Source: Acidobacteriota bacterium (GTDB lineage: Bacteria; Acidobacteriota; Vicinamibacteria; Vicinamibacterales; JAHECP01). Taken from it: 47,027 nt of DNA. This document shows, in pieces, positions 31,598 to 40,219 of the stretch. The stretch's first letter is position 1. Each line of letters begins with the position of its first letter. The stretch spans positions 1 through 47,027 of the forward strand of contig JAHECP010000029.1 of the NCBI GenBank assembly GCA_024641665.1, given 5' to 3'. Made by a program: the position numbers and the translations under genes. A model generated the notes under the pieces. The model ran no database searches, was not told the origin of the DNA, and saw nothing but the letters and a program-made list of their open reading frames with translations.

Positions 31598-33738
31598 TAC
31601 CGCAGCTTCCTGGCCAGGTACTCCGCCGTGGCCTCGTCGGCCTTCAGCCAGCTCTGGTACCGCAGGAAGTCGTGGATCTCGTCCGGGATGACGAGCTCCT
31701 CGAACTCCACGCCCTTCGCACGCAGCCGCTGGGCCAGATCCACGGTCTGCGAGAACTCCACGTTGCGGTCGTCGTCTCCCTGGATGAGCAGCACGGGTGA
31801 TCGCCACGTCGGCACCGCGGCGATCGGCGACGAGCTCCACGCTACCTGCAGCGCCTCCTTCACGTCGGCCTCGGTGACGCCGTCGCCGACGATGCCGGCG
31901 GTGAGGAGGTCGAGATTGATCGTGCTGACGCGCGTGTGGACGCCGTGCCAGTCCACGCCCGCGGCGAAGACGTCGGAGTTGCGTCCGAGCGCGAGCGCGC
32001 AGAGGTAGCCGCCGTACGACCCGCCCCAGATGCCGATGTGGGCCGCGTCCACATCGGGGCGCCCCTGCAGGTAGCGCGCGCCGGCCAGCACGTCCTGGTA
32101 CTCGGATGCGCCGCGGGCGCCGGCGTGCTCGGCCTGGTGGAACTCGTAGCCGTAGCCGATGCCGAGCCGGTAGTTCACCGAGAGGACGATGAAGCCGCGG
32201 CTGGCGAGGTACTGATTCACGGCGTACGAGTTCGAGTAGTAGTACATGTAGTGCCAGCCGAGCAGCATCTGCCGCGGCGGCCCGCCGTGCACGAACACGA
32301 CGGCCGGCCGCTTCGCCGGTCCGCTGGCGGCCTTGAACAACTGGCCGTGCACGCGCGTGCCGTCCGGCGCGTCGAAGGTCACCGCCTGCGGCGTCACGAG
32401 TGCGGCGGCAGGGAAGTCGGCCGGCAGCTGCGAGGCGGCGATCGACCGCGCCGGACCGCCGGCGAGCGGCATCACCATCGGCAGGCCCGGGTGCTGCGCG
32501 TCGCTGCCGAGGTAGGCGACCGACGCGCCGTCGGCCGTGACGACCGGGGCCCACGCGAGCGTCTCGCCGCGCGTCAGCACCACGGGCGTCGCGCGGTCCA
32601 CCGGCACCTTGAAGAGGTGGCGACGATCGACGTCGTCCGGTGCATCGCCGGTGTTGGCGTTGTAGACGAGCGTGCGGCGGTCGGGACTGAGGGTCATGTC
32701 CTCGACCATGAAGTCGCCCGCGGTGAGCTTGATCGGTGCGCCACCCGCGGCCGCGACCGAATAGAGGTGAGGCCAGCCGTCCTCGTACGAGAGGTAGACG
32801 AGGCGATCGCCCGCCGCCCACCGCAGGTTCGCGCCTCCCGCGACGCGCGGGTAGGACCCGCGCAGCGTCTCGGGGCTCTTCCATACCTGGTGCACCGCGC
32901 CGCCCTCGGCGTCGGCCACCCAGACGGCCCACGGCTGCGGCCGCGCCTCGAGCAGCGGGCCGCGCGCGCCGCCCTGGCCGGGCCGCCGCACGAACGCGAG
33001 GCGCGTGCCGTCGGGCGACCAGCGCGGCATCGAGTCGCGCGCGGTGGACGGGGCCAGGTATCGGAGCGGCTGGTCCGTGCTCGTGAAGATCGTGATGAAG
33101 CTGTGGTCGCCGCGGCTCGATACGAAGGCCAGCCGCGATCCGTCGGGCGACCACTGCGCGTCCTCGCTCGTGCCCTTCGCGAACAGCAGGCGCTCGGCGG
33201 GCTTGCTACCGTCGAGCGGCGCCACCCACAGCTGGCGGTCGCGCTCGAACACCACACGGTCGCCCGCCGGCGAGATGGCCGGCACGTCGCCCTCGCCGAC
33301 GAGCACGGGCGCGCCGCCCGCGACCGCCACCGACCAGACTTGCATGCGCGGTTGGACGGGGCTGCTCGCCGGGTCGGGCATCAGGTTCCCCGGCGCGGGC
33401 CAGTTGGCGCCGTGGTCGCCGCCCCGCACGTAGACGATGTGCGTTCCGTCCTTCGAGAAGCTCAAGTTCGTCAGCTCCTGCCCATCGTCCTCGGTGTAGG
33501 CGGTGAGCTGACGCGGCGCGTAGTCGGGCGCCTGGGCGAACCAGATGTTCCGGACGCCGCGCTGGGTGAACACCCACGCGATGGCCGGCCCGGCCGGCGA
33601 GGCGACGAGCTCGGTCGGGAACGGGTAGCCCAAGATCTGCGGGAAGGTGAATGTGCCCTGGGCGGCGGCGGGCGCGGCAAGCGCGAGCGAGACAACGAGG
33701 ACGAGCGGAGACAGGATCGATCGGAGCGTAAGTCTCAC
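31597..33738 (-). CDS. S9 family prolyl oligopeptidase-like peptidase, secreted
   Basis: A 713-residue S9 serine peptidase (dipeptidyl/acylaminoacyl peptidase type). A signal peptide (residues 1-26, ending AAPAAAQ) precedes a WD40-like beta-propeller (about 40-440) with PD40-like repeats such as QWSPDGSRLAFVSSRG and RWSPDGTRLAFVRR, then an alpha/beta hydrolase domain (470-713). The catalytic triad is S574 in GGSYGG, D657 in GDDDRNV and H689 in DEIHDF. GTG 33738 is the start: GGAGG lies six bases upstream, and the GTGA overlaps the stop of the decarboxylase gene, so the two are translationally coupled. It probably trims peptides in the periplasm. Confidence 0.93.
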   Translation of the reverse strand: MRLTLRSILSPLVLVVSLALAAPAAAQGTFTFPQILGYPFPTELVASPAGPAIAWVFTQRGVRNIWFAQAPDYAPRQLTAYTEDDGQELTNLSFSKDGTHIVYVRGGDHGANWPAPGNLMPDPASSPVQPRMQVWSVAVAGGAPVLVGEGDVPAISPAGDRVVFERDRQLWVAPLDGSKPAERLLFAKGTSEDAQWSPDGSRLAFVSSRGDHSFITIFTSTDQPLRYLAPSTARDSMPRWSPDGTRLAFVRRPGQGGARGPLLEARPQPWAVWVADAEGGAVHQVWKSPETLRGSYPRVAGGANLRWAAGDRLVYLSYEDGWPHLYSVAAAGGAPIKLTAGDFMVEDMTLSPDRRTLVYNANTGDAPDDVDRRHLFKVPVDRATPVVLTRGETLAWAPVVTADGASVAYLGSDAQHPGLPMVMPLAGGPARSIAASQLPADFPAAALVTPQAVTFDAPDGTRVHGQLFKAASGPAKRPAVVFVHGGPPRQMLLGWHYMYYYSNSYAVNQYLASRGFIVLSVNYRLGIGYGYEFHQAEHAGARGASEYQDVLAGARYLQGRPDVDAAHIGIWGGSYGGYLCALALGRNSDVFAAGVDWHGVHTRVSTINLDLLTAGIVGDGVTEADVKEALQVAWSSSPIAAVPTWRSPVLLIQGDDDRNVEFSQTVDLAQRLRAKGVEFEELVIPDEIHDFLRYQSWLKADEATAEYLARKLR

Positions 33739-35174
33739 GATATACCTCCCAGGATCTTCCGGGTCTCTTCGGTGACGTGCTGCACGCAGACGTCCATGTG
33801 TTCCCGGCGGGTGCGGAAGCTGAGCACGCAGACGCGCGCCAGCACGCGCCCGTCCACCTCGCAGCCGGTGAGCATGACCTTCTGGCGGGCGGTCACGCGC
33901 GCCATGAGCGCGGCGGTCGCCTCGTTCCGCGCGGGCCGGGTGGCGCCCGGCCAGTCGAGGTGGAACGCGAAGAGCGAGAGCTGCGGCGGCGCCACCATGA
34001 CCACGCCGGGCACCTTCGCCAGGCGGTCGGCCGCGTCCACGGCGAGCGCGCGCTTCTCGGCGATGGCCGCGCGGATCTTCGCCATGCCGAACAGCTTCAC
34101 CGTCAGCCAGACGCGCAGGCCCGGGAATCCGCGCGACAGGTCGGGCCCGTGCTGCTGCGGGTCGTAGAATTCGTCGCCCTCGACCATGTGCGGCATGTAG
34201 CTCGCCGTCGCCGTGTGCGCCGCGCGGAGCGCCGCGCCGTCGCGCACGACGAGCGCGCCCGTGCCGTAGGGCAGGAACAGGCCCTTGTGCGGGTCGAGCG
34301 TCACCGAGTCGGCGCGCGAGAGCCCCGGCAGCAGCGGCCGCAGCTCGGGACAGATGTGGAAGCAGCCGCCGTAGGCGCCGTCCACGTGATGCCACATCCG
34401 TTCGCGCTCGCAGAGGGCGGCGACCGCGTCGAACGGGTCGACGGCGCCCGTGTTGGTGGTGCCGGCCGAGGACACGACGATGAAGGGGCGGAGCCCGCGG
34501 CGCCGGTCGGCCTCGACGGCCTCGGCGAGCCGGTCCGTCCGCATCCGGAAGGCGGCGTCCACCTCGATGGCGCGCACGCGGTCGGGCATGATGCCGGCGA
34601 GCTTGGCCGACTTCAGCACCGAATGGTGCACCTGCGTCGAGGCGTACAGCACGCCCGGCCGGATCTCGGGGCCGAGGTGCCGCTCGCGCGCGCACACGAT
34701 GGCGTTGAAGTTGGCCATCGAGCCGCCGGCCGTGAACAGGCCGCGCGCCGAGGGCGGGAACTGCATCCACTCGCGCATCCAGTCGAGCGCGTTCGCCTCG
34801 AGCTGCACGAGCGCCGGCGCCGCCAGCCACACGCCGGTGTAACGGTTCGTGGTGCCGGCGATGAGATCCGCCAATGCGGCGGGGTACACGCCGCCGCCGG
34901 GGATGTAGGCCAGGTAACCCGGGCTCGGCGTCGTGAACGAGCGCGGGATCCACTCGTCGAACAGGCGGTCGAGCAGCGGCTCGAGCGCCGCGGGCGCCTC
35001 GGGCGCGGGCTCGCGCATGGCGCGGCAGAGGTCCTCGGCCGCGACGTCGCCCCGCACGGGCTGCTGCTGGATCGTGGCGAGATGGGCGACGCTTCGCGCG
35101 AGGACCGCTTCGCCCAGGCGCCGCATCTCGTCTGGGGAGAACTCGAGATCGGCCGGATCGGACGGGGAAGGCAT
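33735..35174 (-). CDS. PLP-dependent decarboxylase (aromatic-L-amino-acid / glutamate decarboxylase family)
   Basis: A 479-residue group II PLP decarboxylase. The PLP-stacking and binding residues lie in HVDGAYGG, and the Schiff-base lysine is K297 in LDPHKGLFLPYG. TAGGSMANFNAIV and VSSAGTTNTGAVDP are family blocks. Bacterial relatives decarboxylate aromatic amino acids, 2,4-diaminobutyrate or glutamate, or act as aldehyde synthases; the substrate is not decided by sequence here. Its stop overlaps the GTG of the S9 peptidase gene, suggesting the amino acids released by the peptidase and the decarboxylase share one regulation. TATAAT lies eight bases before the ATG. Confidence 0.92.
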   Translation of the reverse strand: MPSPSDPADLEFSPDEMRRLGEAVLARSVAHLATIQQQPVRGDVAAEDLCRAMREPAPEAPAALEPLLDRLFDEWIPRSFTTPSPGYLAYIPGGGVYPAALADLIAGTTNRYTGVWLAAPALVQLEANALDWMREWMQFPPSARGLFTAGGSMANFNAIVCARERHLGPEIRPGVLYASTQVHHSVLKSAKLAGIMPDRVRAIEVDAAFRMRTDRLAEAVEADRRRGLRPFIVVSSAGTTNTGAVDPFDAVAALCERERMWHHVDGAYGGCFHICPELRPLLPGLSRADSVTLDPHKGLFLPYGTGALVVRDGAALRAAHTATASYMPHMVEGDEFYDPQQHGPDLSRGFPGLRVWLTVKLFGMAKIRAAIAEKRALAVDAADRLAKVPGVVMVAPPQLSLFAFHLDWPGATRPARNEATAALMARVTARQKVMLTGCEVDGRVLARVCVLSFRTRREHMDVCVQHVTEETRKILGGIS

Positions 35175-35182
35175 GACGGGGG

Positions 35183-35188
35183 ATTATA
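35183..35188 (-). promoter_or_regulatory. -10 box of the decarboxylase-S9 peptidase operon
   Basis: A perfect TATAAT on the reverse strand eight bases from the ATG at 35174. Transcription would start within one or two bases of the start codon, a leaderless or nearly leaderless message. The -35 region would fall inside the family E repeat, which begins three bases further upstream. Confidence 0.6.
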
Positions 35189-35190
35189 AA

Positions 35191-35344
35191 CAATGCTGAA
35201 TGTCGAATGTCGAATGTCGAATTTGAATGCCGAATGCGGAGTGTCGAATCCGGATGCCGAATGCGGAATGTCGCATCAGGCTGCGGAAAGCGTGCTCCGA
35301 ACCCCTTCATTCGAAATTCAGCATTCAGCATTCGACATTCGGAA
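35191..35344. repeat. Family E intergenic repeat (GAATGTC words), hairpin copy
   Basis: About 90 bases of degenerate 7-mers GAATGTC, GAATGCC, GAATGCG, GAGTGTC and TGAATGC on the left are followed, after about 40 bases, by CATTCGAAATTCAGCATTC, AGCATTCGACATTCGG in reverse complement. It fills the divergent promoter region between the decarboxylase and DUF1028 genes. A one-armed copy lies at 44514-44573. Confidence 0.85.
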
Positions 35345-35389
35345 CGATTCTTCGCCATGCTAGTCTAGGCGTTCCACCAGGAGGACCCC

Positions 35390-36154
35390 ATGAACAGAAA
35401 GGCCCTGGCTGTTTCCGTGACAGCCCTCACCCTTGCGCTCGCCTCGCTCACCGTGACGCGGGCCGAGCGGCAGGACATACCCGACGATCCGACCGGCACG
35501 TTCTCCATCCTCGGCTTCGACCCGAACACCGGCGAGATCGGCGGCGCCGTGCAGTCGCGCGTGTTCTCGGTCGGCAACGGCGTGCTGTGGGCCGAGGCGG
35601 GCGTGGGCGCCGTGGCCACGCAGGCGATCGTGGACGTGAGCTACGGGCCGCAGGGCCTGGCGCTCCTGCGCGCCGGCCTCACGCCCGAGGCGATCGTCAA
35701 GGCCATCTGGGACAGCGATCCGGATCCGCGCCCGCAGGACTGGACCAAGTACGGACGGCAGTTCGCCGTGATGGACGCGAAGGGCAACTACGCCGCGTAC
35801 ACCGGCCCGAAGGCCACCGAGTGGGCCGGCCAGAAGAGCGGGAAGTACTGCACCGCGCAGGGCAACATCCTCACCGGCCCGGCCGTCGTCGACAACATGG
35901 TGAAGGCGTTCGAGGAGACGACCGGACACCTGTCGCTCAGGCTGATGGCGGCGCTCGACGCCGGCCAGGCCGGCGGCGGCGACCAGCGCGGCATGGAGTC
36001 GGCCGCGATGCTGATCGTGAAGAAGGACGGCGGCGTCTGGCTGCACAACGACGTCGTGCTGCGGCTGCAGGTCGACGACGGCGACGACCCGCTCAAGGAG
36101 CTCAGGCGGCTCGTGGAGATGAACGCCCAGCGGCGGCACCTGCCCATGAAGTAG
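35390..36154 (+). CDS. DUF1028 family secreted protein
   Basis: A 254-residue protein with a signal peptide (residues 1-25) and a DUF1028 domain over the rest. TFSILGFDPNTGEIGGAVQSRVF at the start of the mature part, GVGAVATQAI, and GNILTGPAVVDNM are the family's conserved blocks. DUF1028 proteins have an Ntn-hydrolase-like fold and are often near peptidases and amidases, and a peptidase or amidase role has been suspected but not shown. Exporting it next to M1 and S9 peptidases fits that idea. AGGAGG lies five bases before the ATG. Confidence 0.9.
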   Translation: MNRKALAVSVTALTLALASLTVTRAERQDIPDDPTGTFSILGFDPNTGEIGGAVQSRVFSVGNGVLWAEAGVGAVATQAIVDVSYGPQGLALLRAGLTPEAIVKAIWDSDPDPRPQDWTKYGRQFAVMDAKGNYAAYTGPKATEWAGQKSGKYCTAQGNILTGPAVVDNMVKAFEETTGHLSLRLMAALDAGQAGGGDQRGMESAAMLIVKKDGGVWLHNDVVLRLQVDDGDDPLKELRRLVEMNAQRRHLPMK

Positions 36155-36166
36155 AGCCGGGCGCCG

Positions 36167-37789
36167 CTAGTTCTTCTCGACGCGTCCCTGGAAGAGGAGC
36201 CAGACGTTCGGGTCGAGCGAGAGCGAGGCCGGCTCCGCGTCGGCGGCGATCGTGAACGACTGGACCCGCGCGGTCACGTGAACGGTCTCGACGCGCGGCG
36301 GGGATCCCACGGCGGGGGCCACGCCGACATCGAGATCGAAGGTGAACACCGGGTCGTCCTGCAGCTGCTCGACGCGGAGGTCGACGGCCTTGCGCGCGGC
36401 GTCGTAGTGCCAGGTCGCCCGGATGTCCGGCTGACCGGGCTCGTACAGCCACTGGTGGAAGAACGCGGTGAGGTCCTGCCCCGAGGCCTCCGACAACACG
36501 CGCGCGAAGTCCTCGCTGAGCGCGTTGCCGTTGCGGTAGGTGCGGTAGTAGGTCCGGATCCCCTCCCAGAACGCGTCGTCGCCGATGCGGCGGCGGAGCA
36601 TGTGCAGCACCCAGCCGCCCTTCTGGTAGGTGTAGGGGCTCAGCACCTTGCGGATGGGCACCCGGTCGTCCACGACGCGCAGGTCCGGGTTCCCGGCGGC
36701 GAAGGCGAGCACGGTGTCCCGGTCGCGCGCCATGCCGGCGACGAGGCGGTCGCGCCCGTACGCCCACTCGTCGAAGAGATGGGTGAAGTAGGTGGCGAAG
36801 CCCTCGCTCAGCCAGACGTGGTTCCAGTCCGACTCGGTCACGGCGTCACCGAACCACTGGTGCGCCACCTCGTGCACCACGGTGGACTCGACGCGGCGGG
36901 TGCCGGTCACCGCACGCTCCGTGTAGAAGATATTGCTGGCGTTCTCCATGCCGCCGTAGCGCGTCGTGGACTCGACGTTGGCGAGCTTCTCGTAGTCGTA
37001 CGGGCCGATCCGGTCGCCGAAGAACTCGAGCACGCGACGCGTGCGCGCGAAGTCGAAGAAGCCCGCGTCGCGATCCTGCGGGTAGACCCACGTCTCGATC
37101 GGCACGTTCCCGATCTCGTCCACGTACTGGACGGCGAAACGCGCCACCCCGATCACCATCAGGTAGGTCGCAATCGGCTCGGACTCGCGCCAGTGGGTGC
37201 GGCGCCGGTCGCCCGCGAGATCGGTCTCCTCGACGAGCCGGCCGTTCGCGACCACCTGCTCGCGCGCGGGCGCATCCACCACGAAATCGCACGTGGCCTT
37301 GTCCGACGGGTGGTCCACCGTCGGCAGCCAGTCGCGCGCCCGGTCGGGGAAGTTGTCGGCGAAAACCGTGCGGTCGCCGTAGCGGTTCTTCGTGATGTTG
37401 AGGCCGTCGCCCGGCTTGCCGTGGTACGCGACGGTGAGCGACTGGATCGACCCGGGGGCCGGCGCCGCGGCGAGCGCGACCTGCAGGCGGTCGGCAGTGT
37501 GCGTGAAGGTCAGCGCGCCCGCGCCGCCCGCCACCTCGTCCACGGTCATGCCCGTCCCGTCGGCGGCCGGGCTCGCGAGGTCGAGCGCAATGGTGGTCAC
37601 GCCCCCCTGTACGAACCGCACGTCCAGGGTCGCTCGCCCTCGAATCTCGTCGCTGGCATCGTCGAGCGCGATCCGGAAGGTGTAGTGCTGGACGTCGATG
37701 GCCGGTTGGCGCGGGTACGTATCGGCGGCCGCGGGCGACAGCCGCAGAACCAGCACGAACGCGAGAAGCGCGACGGTGCGGGGTCGCAT
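36167..37789 (-). CDS. M1 family metallo-aminopeptidase, secreted
   Basis: A 540-residue M1 aminopeptidase with signal peptide (residues 1-22). The exopeptidase motif GGMENASNIFY is at about 278-288, and the zinc site is H306-E307-x2-H310 with E329 in WLSEGFATY. YQKGGWVLHML follows. The length covers the N-terminal beta domain and catalytic domain plus a short C-terminal domain, as in secreted bacterial M1 enzymes without the large C-terminal helical domain. It removes N-terminal residues from peptides, probably in the periplasm. It converges with the DUF1028 gene, leaving 12 bases. A family C repeat lies 12 bases upstream of the ATG. Confidence 0.93.
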   Translation of the reverse strand: MRPRTVALLAFVLVLRLSPAAADTYPRQPAIDVQHYTFRIALDDASDEIRGRATLDVRFVQGGVTTIALDLASPAADGTGMTVDEVAGGAGALTFTHTADRLQVALAAAPAPGSIQSLTVAYHGKPGDGLNITKNRYGDRTVFADNFPDRARDWLPTVDHPSDKATCDFVVDAPAREQVVANGRLVEETDLAGDRRRTHWRESEPIATYLMVIGVARFAVQYVDEIGNVPIETWVYPQDRDAGFFDFARTRRVLEFFGDRIGPYDYEKLANVESTTRYGGMENASNIFYTERAVTGTRRVESTVVHEVAHQWFGDAVTESDWNHVWLSEGFATYFTHLFDEWAYGRDRLVAGMARDRDTVLAFAAGNPDLRVVDDRVPIRKVLSPYTYQKGGWVLHMLRRRIGDDAFWEGIRTYYRTYRNGNALSEDFARVLSEASGQDLTAFFHQWLYEPGQPDIRATWHYDAARKAVDLRVEQLQDDPVFTFDLDVGVAPAVGSPPRVETVHVTARVQSFTIAADAEPASLSLDPNVWLLFQGRVEKN

Positions 37790-37800
37790 GGCGGGAATCT

Positions 37801-37846
37801 ATCACGGAAGTACCACGGAACGGCCACGGAAGGGCCACGGAAGGGG
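37801..37846. repeat. Family C tandem repeat
   Basis: Four units of CACGGAA/CCACGGAA with linkers GTA, CGG and GGG, period 11 bases. It lies in the 93-base gap between the M1 peptidase start and the stop of the large membrane protein gene. GTA and CGG-type linkers also occur in the other copies. Confidence 0.75.
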
Positions 37847-37882
37847 AGACAGAATGCGGCACGGAGTGCGTGCCACTCCGGG

Positions 37883-39238
37883 CTAACGCTCGGCGGACGT
37901 CGGCGGCGGGATGCGCCGGACGCGCACGCCCCAGTCGGGTGCGCGATCGGGACGTCCCTGGTCGAGCGGTTCGGTCGGGGTGATCCGGCCGCCGTCATCG
38001 GTGCGATTGTCGCCCACGCTGTACACGACGTACCCGTCCGGCTCGGCGCGAACGAGCAGTGGCGTTCCCGTGACGGGGTCGAGCGGCGCGTGGGCGAGGT
38101 AGGCGGGCGTCAGCGCGTCGATGGACGCGGGCATGGCGCCGCCGTGGTCGCGGCGGTAGCGCGCGATGGCGGTGGCGGTCAGCGCCGCGCGGCCGATCGC
38201 GACGTTGGACAGCATCCGGAGCGTGAGCGGACGGACGCGGGAGATGACGAGCGCGGGCGGGATGGAATCCCTCGACGGCAGCAGAACCGTCGAGAACCCC
38301 GGCGAAACCAGGTTCTCGATGGCGGTCAGTCGCTGACCCTCGGGACCTCCCGCGGCATCGACAATCGCGCCGAGCAGCTCGGCGTAGCGGCGTCGCTCGC
38401 GGAGGGCCAGGGGCTCGAGCCACCCCGCCGTTGGGTCGGGCTCGTCGAGCGCCAGGGCGCGCTCGTACGCGAACTCCCGTGCCACGAGGTCGCCGGGCTC
38501 CGGGCGCGCCAGCTCGCCGGACAGTCGCGCCAGATCGGACCCGCTCAGGTCGGGACGACCGAGCACCACCGCGACATCCGCGGCGGCCGTGACGATGCCC
38601 GCCAACAGGAACGCAGGCGCCGACCACCGCGAGCCGGTCTCGCCAAGCCGAAGGGCTCTGAGCTCGACGACCGCGGCGTCCACGGCCGAGGCGGCCGTGC
38701 CCGTACGCGCCGAGAGCAGGGTGTGCACGCTCAGCGGATAGCGGAGCAGCAGGTCCGGCGCGCCTCTCAGATGGGTGTCGTAAGGGTTGTAGCGCCGGGC
38801 ATCGAGGTTCGCCGCCTGCTCGGCCAGATCGATGGCCTCGCGATTCCGGTCCAGAAAGCGCCGAGCCGCCTGGACGACCTCCTCTGACGGCTCGACCGCC
38901 GTCAGCTGGCCCGTCCGACCGTCAATCGCCAGGAGCCTGTCCCGCACAGCGGGCAATCCGTCGAAGACAACGAGCTGTGCGGCGGCAAGGTAGTAGCGGA
39001 TGGCATCGGGCTTCTCCAGGGCCGCCAGGCTCGTGTCGAGCGGGAAGTTGGGCACCGGCTCGCCGGCCGCGTGGAGGCGCTGCACGATCTCGTCCATCAG
39101 CCTGGTCTCGTGATACAGCCACGCGCGCTGGGCCGTCACGAGCGCGGCGGTCGACGCGACGAGCCCGAGGGCGATCACGAACCCGCGGCGGACGCGACGG
39201 GTGCGCGGCACGGGTGACAGGGGAGGTGCAGTCGTCAT
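37883..39238 (-). CDS. Membrane-anchored protein with pilin-like C-terminal segment, sigma-factor operon
   Basis: A 451-residue protein of unknown function. One N-terminal TM helix (about 19-40) anchors a helical, Ala/Leu/Arg-rich extracytoplasmic region. The C-terminal part (about 350-430: AIARYRRDHGGAMPASIDAL, AYLAHAPLDPVTGTPL, GYVVYSVGDNRTDDGG) resembles the C-terminal region of GspG-type major pseudopilins and similar modules in Acidobacteria and Planctomycetes. ATG 39238 overlaps the stop of the preceding gene in ATGA, so it is coupled to it. It is the third gene of an operon with an ECF sigma factor, so it may be a target or sensor of that system. Confidence 0.75.
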   Translation of the reverse strand: MTTAPPLSPVPRTRRVRRGFVIALGLVASTAALVTAQRAWLYHETRLMDEIVQRLHAAGEPVPNFPLDTSLAALEKPDAIRYYLAAAQLVVFDGLPAVRDRLLAIDGRTGQLTAVEPSEEVVQAARRFLDRNREAIDLAEQAANLDARRYNPYDTHLRGAPDLLLRYPLSVHTLLSARTGTAASAVDAAVVELRALRLGETGSRWSAPAFLLAGIVTAAADVAVVLGRPDLSGSDLARLSGELARPEPGDLVAREFAYERALALDEPDPTAGWLEPLALRERRRYAELLGAIVDAAGGPEGQRLTAIENLVSPGFSTVLLPSRDSIPPALVISRVRPLTLRMLSNVAIGRAALTATAIARYRRDHGGAMPASIDALTPAYLAHAPLDPVTGTPLLVRAEPDGYVVYSVGDNRTDDGGRITPTEPLDQGRPDRAPDWGVRVRRIPPPTSAER

Positions 39239-39603
39239 TGCAGTCCCTCGAGCTGCCGGAGGCGCGCGTCGGCCTCGCGCCGTTCCTGCTCGAGCACCGC
39301 GCGAAGGTACGCGCGCGCCTCCGGGCTTCCGTCGAGCAGCCGCAGCGTGTCCTCCGTCGCGGCGCGCGCGGCCGGCGACGGTTCGGCCAGCCGCGCATCC
39401 AGCCGATTCGTCTCGATTGTGAACCACGCTGCCGCGGCCACGCACAGGGCCGCCACTGCGGCCGCCGCCCAGGCCATCCAGGCCGGCGCCGTCGCGCGGC
39501 GCGCCTCGGCCCCCGCCGCGGCCAGCACACGCGCGCGCAGATCGACGGGCGGACCGGCCGGGCGGTAGCGCTGGAGCTGTCCTTCGATCGGGTCGTCAGT
39601 CAT
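39235..39603 (-). CDS. Single-pass membrane protein, candidate anti-sigma factor
   Basis: A 122-residue protein: a short cytoplasmic part (residues 1-40, IEGQLQRYRPAGPPVDLRARV), one TM helix (about 43-63, WMAWAAAAVAALCVAAAAWF) and a charged helical extracytoplasmic part (70-122). The position directly after an ECF sigma gene and the topology fit an anti-sigma factor, but no HxxxCxxC zinc motif is present, so this is inference. The stop overlaps the next start (ATGA). It lies 33 bases after the sigma gene. Confidence 0.7.
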   Translation of the reverse strand: MTDDPIEGQLQRYRPAGPPVDLRARVLAAAGAEARRATAPAWMAWAAAAVAALCVAAAAWFTIETNRLDARLAEPSPAARAATEDTLRLLDGSPEARAYLRAVLEQERREADARLRQLEGLQ

Positions 39604-39636
39604 CGGCAGCGGTCCTCGCGTCCGCGCTGGGCGGAG

Positions 39637-40158
39637 TCACGTGCTCGAGCCCAGCGCGGCACGCAGCTTCTCGAGCGCGTAGCGATACCGGCTGGCCGCG
39701 GTATTGATCGTGACGCCGGTGATCGCGGCAATCTCCTCGAACGTGCGGCCGTCGAAGACCTTCAAGTGCACGACCTCGCGCTGCTCGGGCGGCAGCGCGT
39801 CGAGCGCCGCCTCGATCGCCAGCCGCTCGTCGGAACGCGACGCGCGCGGGTCGGCGGCCTCGATCAGGGGGCGGCGCGCGTCCACGCGGTACGTCGCTTC
39901 CCGCCGGCGCGCGCGCAGGCGGCTGAAACACTCGTGGCGCACGGCACGGCGCAGATACCGCGCCTCCGCGTCGATCGGCGGCGCGGCCGCCGGACGCCGC
40001 GCGAGACGCGCGAACACCTGCTGCACGACGTCTTCGGCTGCCGCGTGATCGGCCAGGATCATCAGGGCGTACCGGAAGAGACCGGGCCCGTGCGCGTCGT
40101 ACACGCCGGCCAGCCAGTCCGGCGCGAGGCCTCTCGCGCCAATCGGACCCTCGGTCAT
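39637..40158 (-). CDS. ECF-type RNA polymerase sigma factor
   Basis: A 173-residue sigma-70 family ECF factor. Region 2 is at about 27-90 (FRYALMILADHAAAEDVVQQVF, then ARYLRRAVRHECFSRLR) and region 4 at about 116-168 (LDALPPEQREVVHLKVFDG, FEEIAAITGV, helix-turn-helix, SRYRYALEKLR). Such factors direct transcription of stress or envelope genes and usually their own operon. It is the first gene of a three-gene unit with a single-pass membrane protein and a large anchored protein. Its upstream region holds a family C repeat rather than an obvious autoregulatory promoter. Confidence 0.92.
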   Translation of the reverse strand: MTEGPIGARGLAPDWLAGVYDAHGPGLFRYALMILADHAAAEDVVQQVFARLARRPAAAPPIDAEARYLRRAVRHECFSRLRARRREATYRVDARRPLIEAADPRASRSDERLAIEAALDALPPEQREVVHLKVFDGRTFEEIAAITGVTINTAASRYRYALEKLRAALGSST

Positions 40159-40219
40159 GGCGTCATGGTAATAGACGCGGGAAGCGGCGGGTGTTGTCTA
40201 GCGGGAAAGCGAGAAGGCA

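Noticed and set aside
35191-35344. CRISPR array suspected from the regular GAATGTC spacing
   Set aside because: Units are 7 bases with no spacers of constant length, copies are degenerate, arms are inverted, and there are no cas genes.
31597-35358. A single 1253-codon open frame spanning the decarboxylase and S9 peptidase genes
   Set aside because: Its first 540 codons are Arg/Ala/Pro-rich and overlap a normal decarboxylase gene in another frame. The peptidase has its own signal peptide, GTG start and Shine-Dalgarno at 33738.
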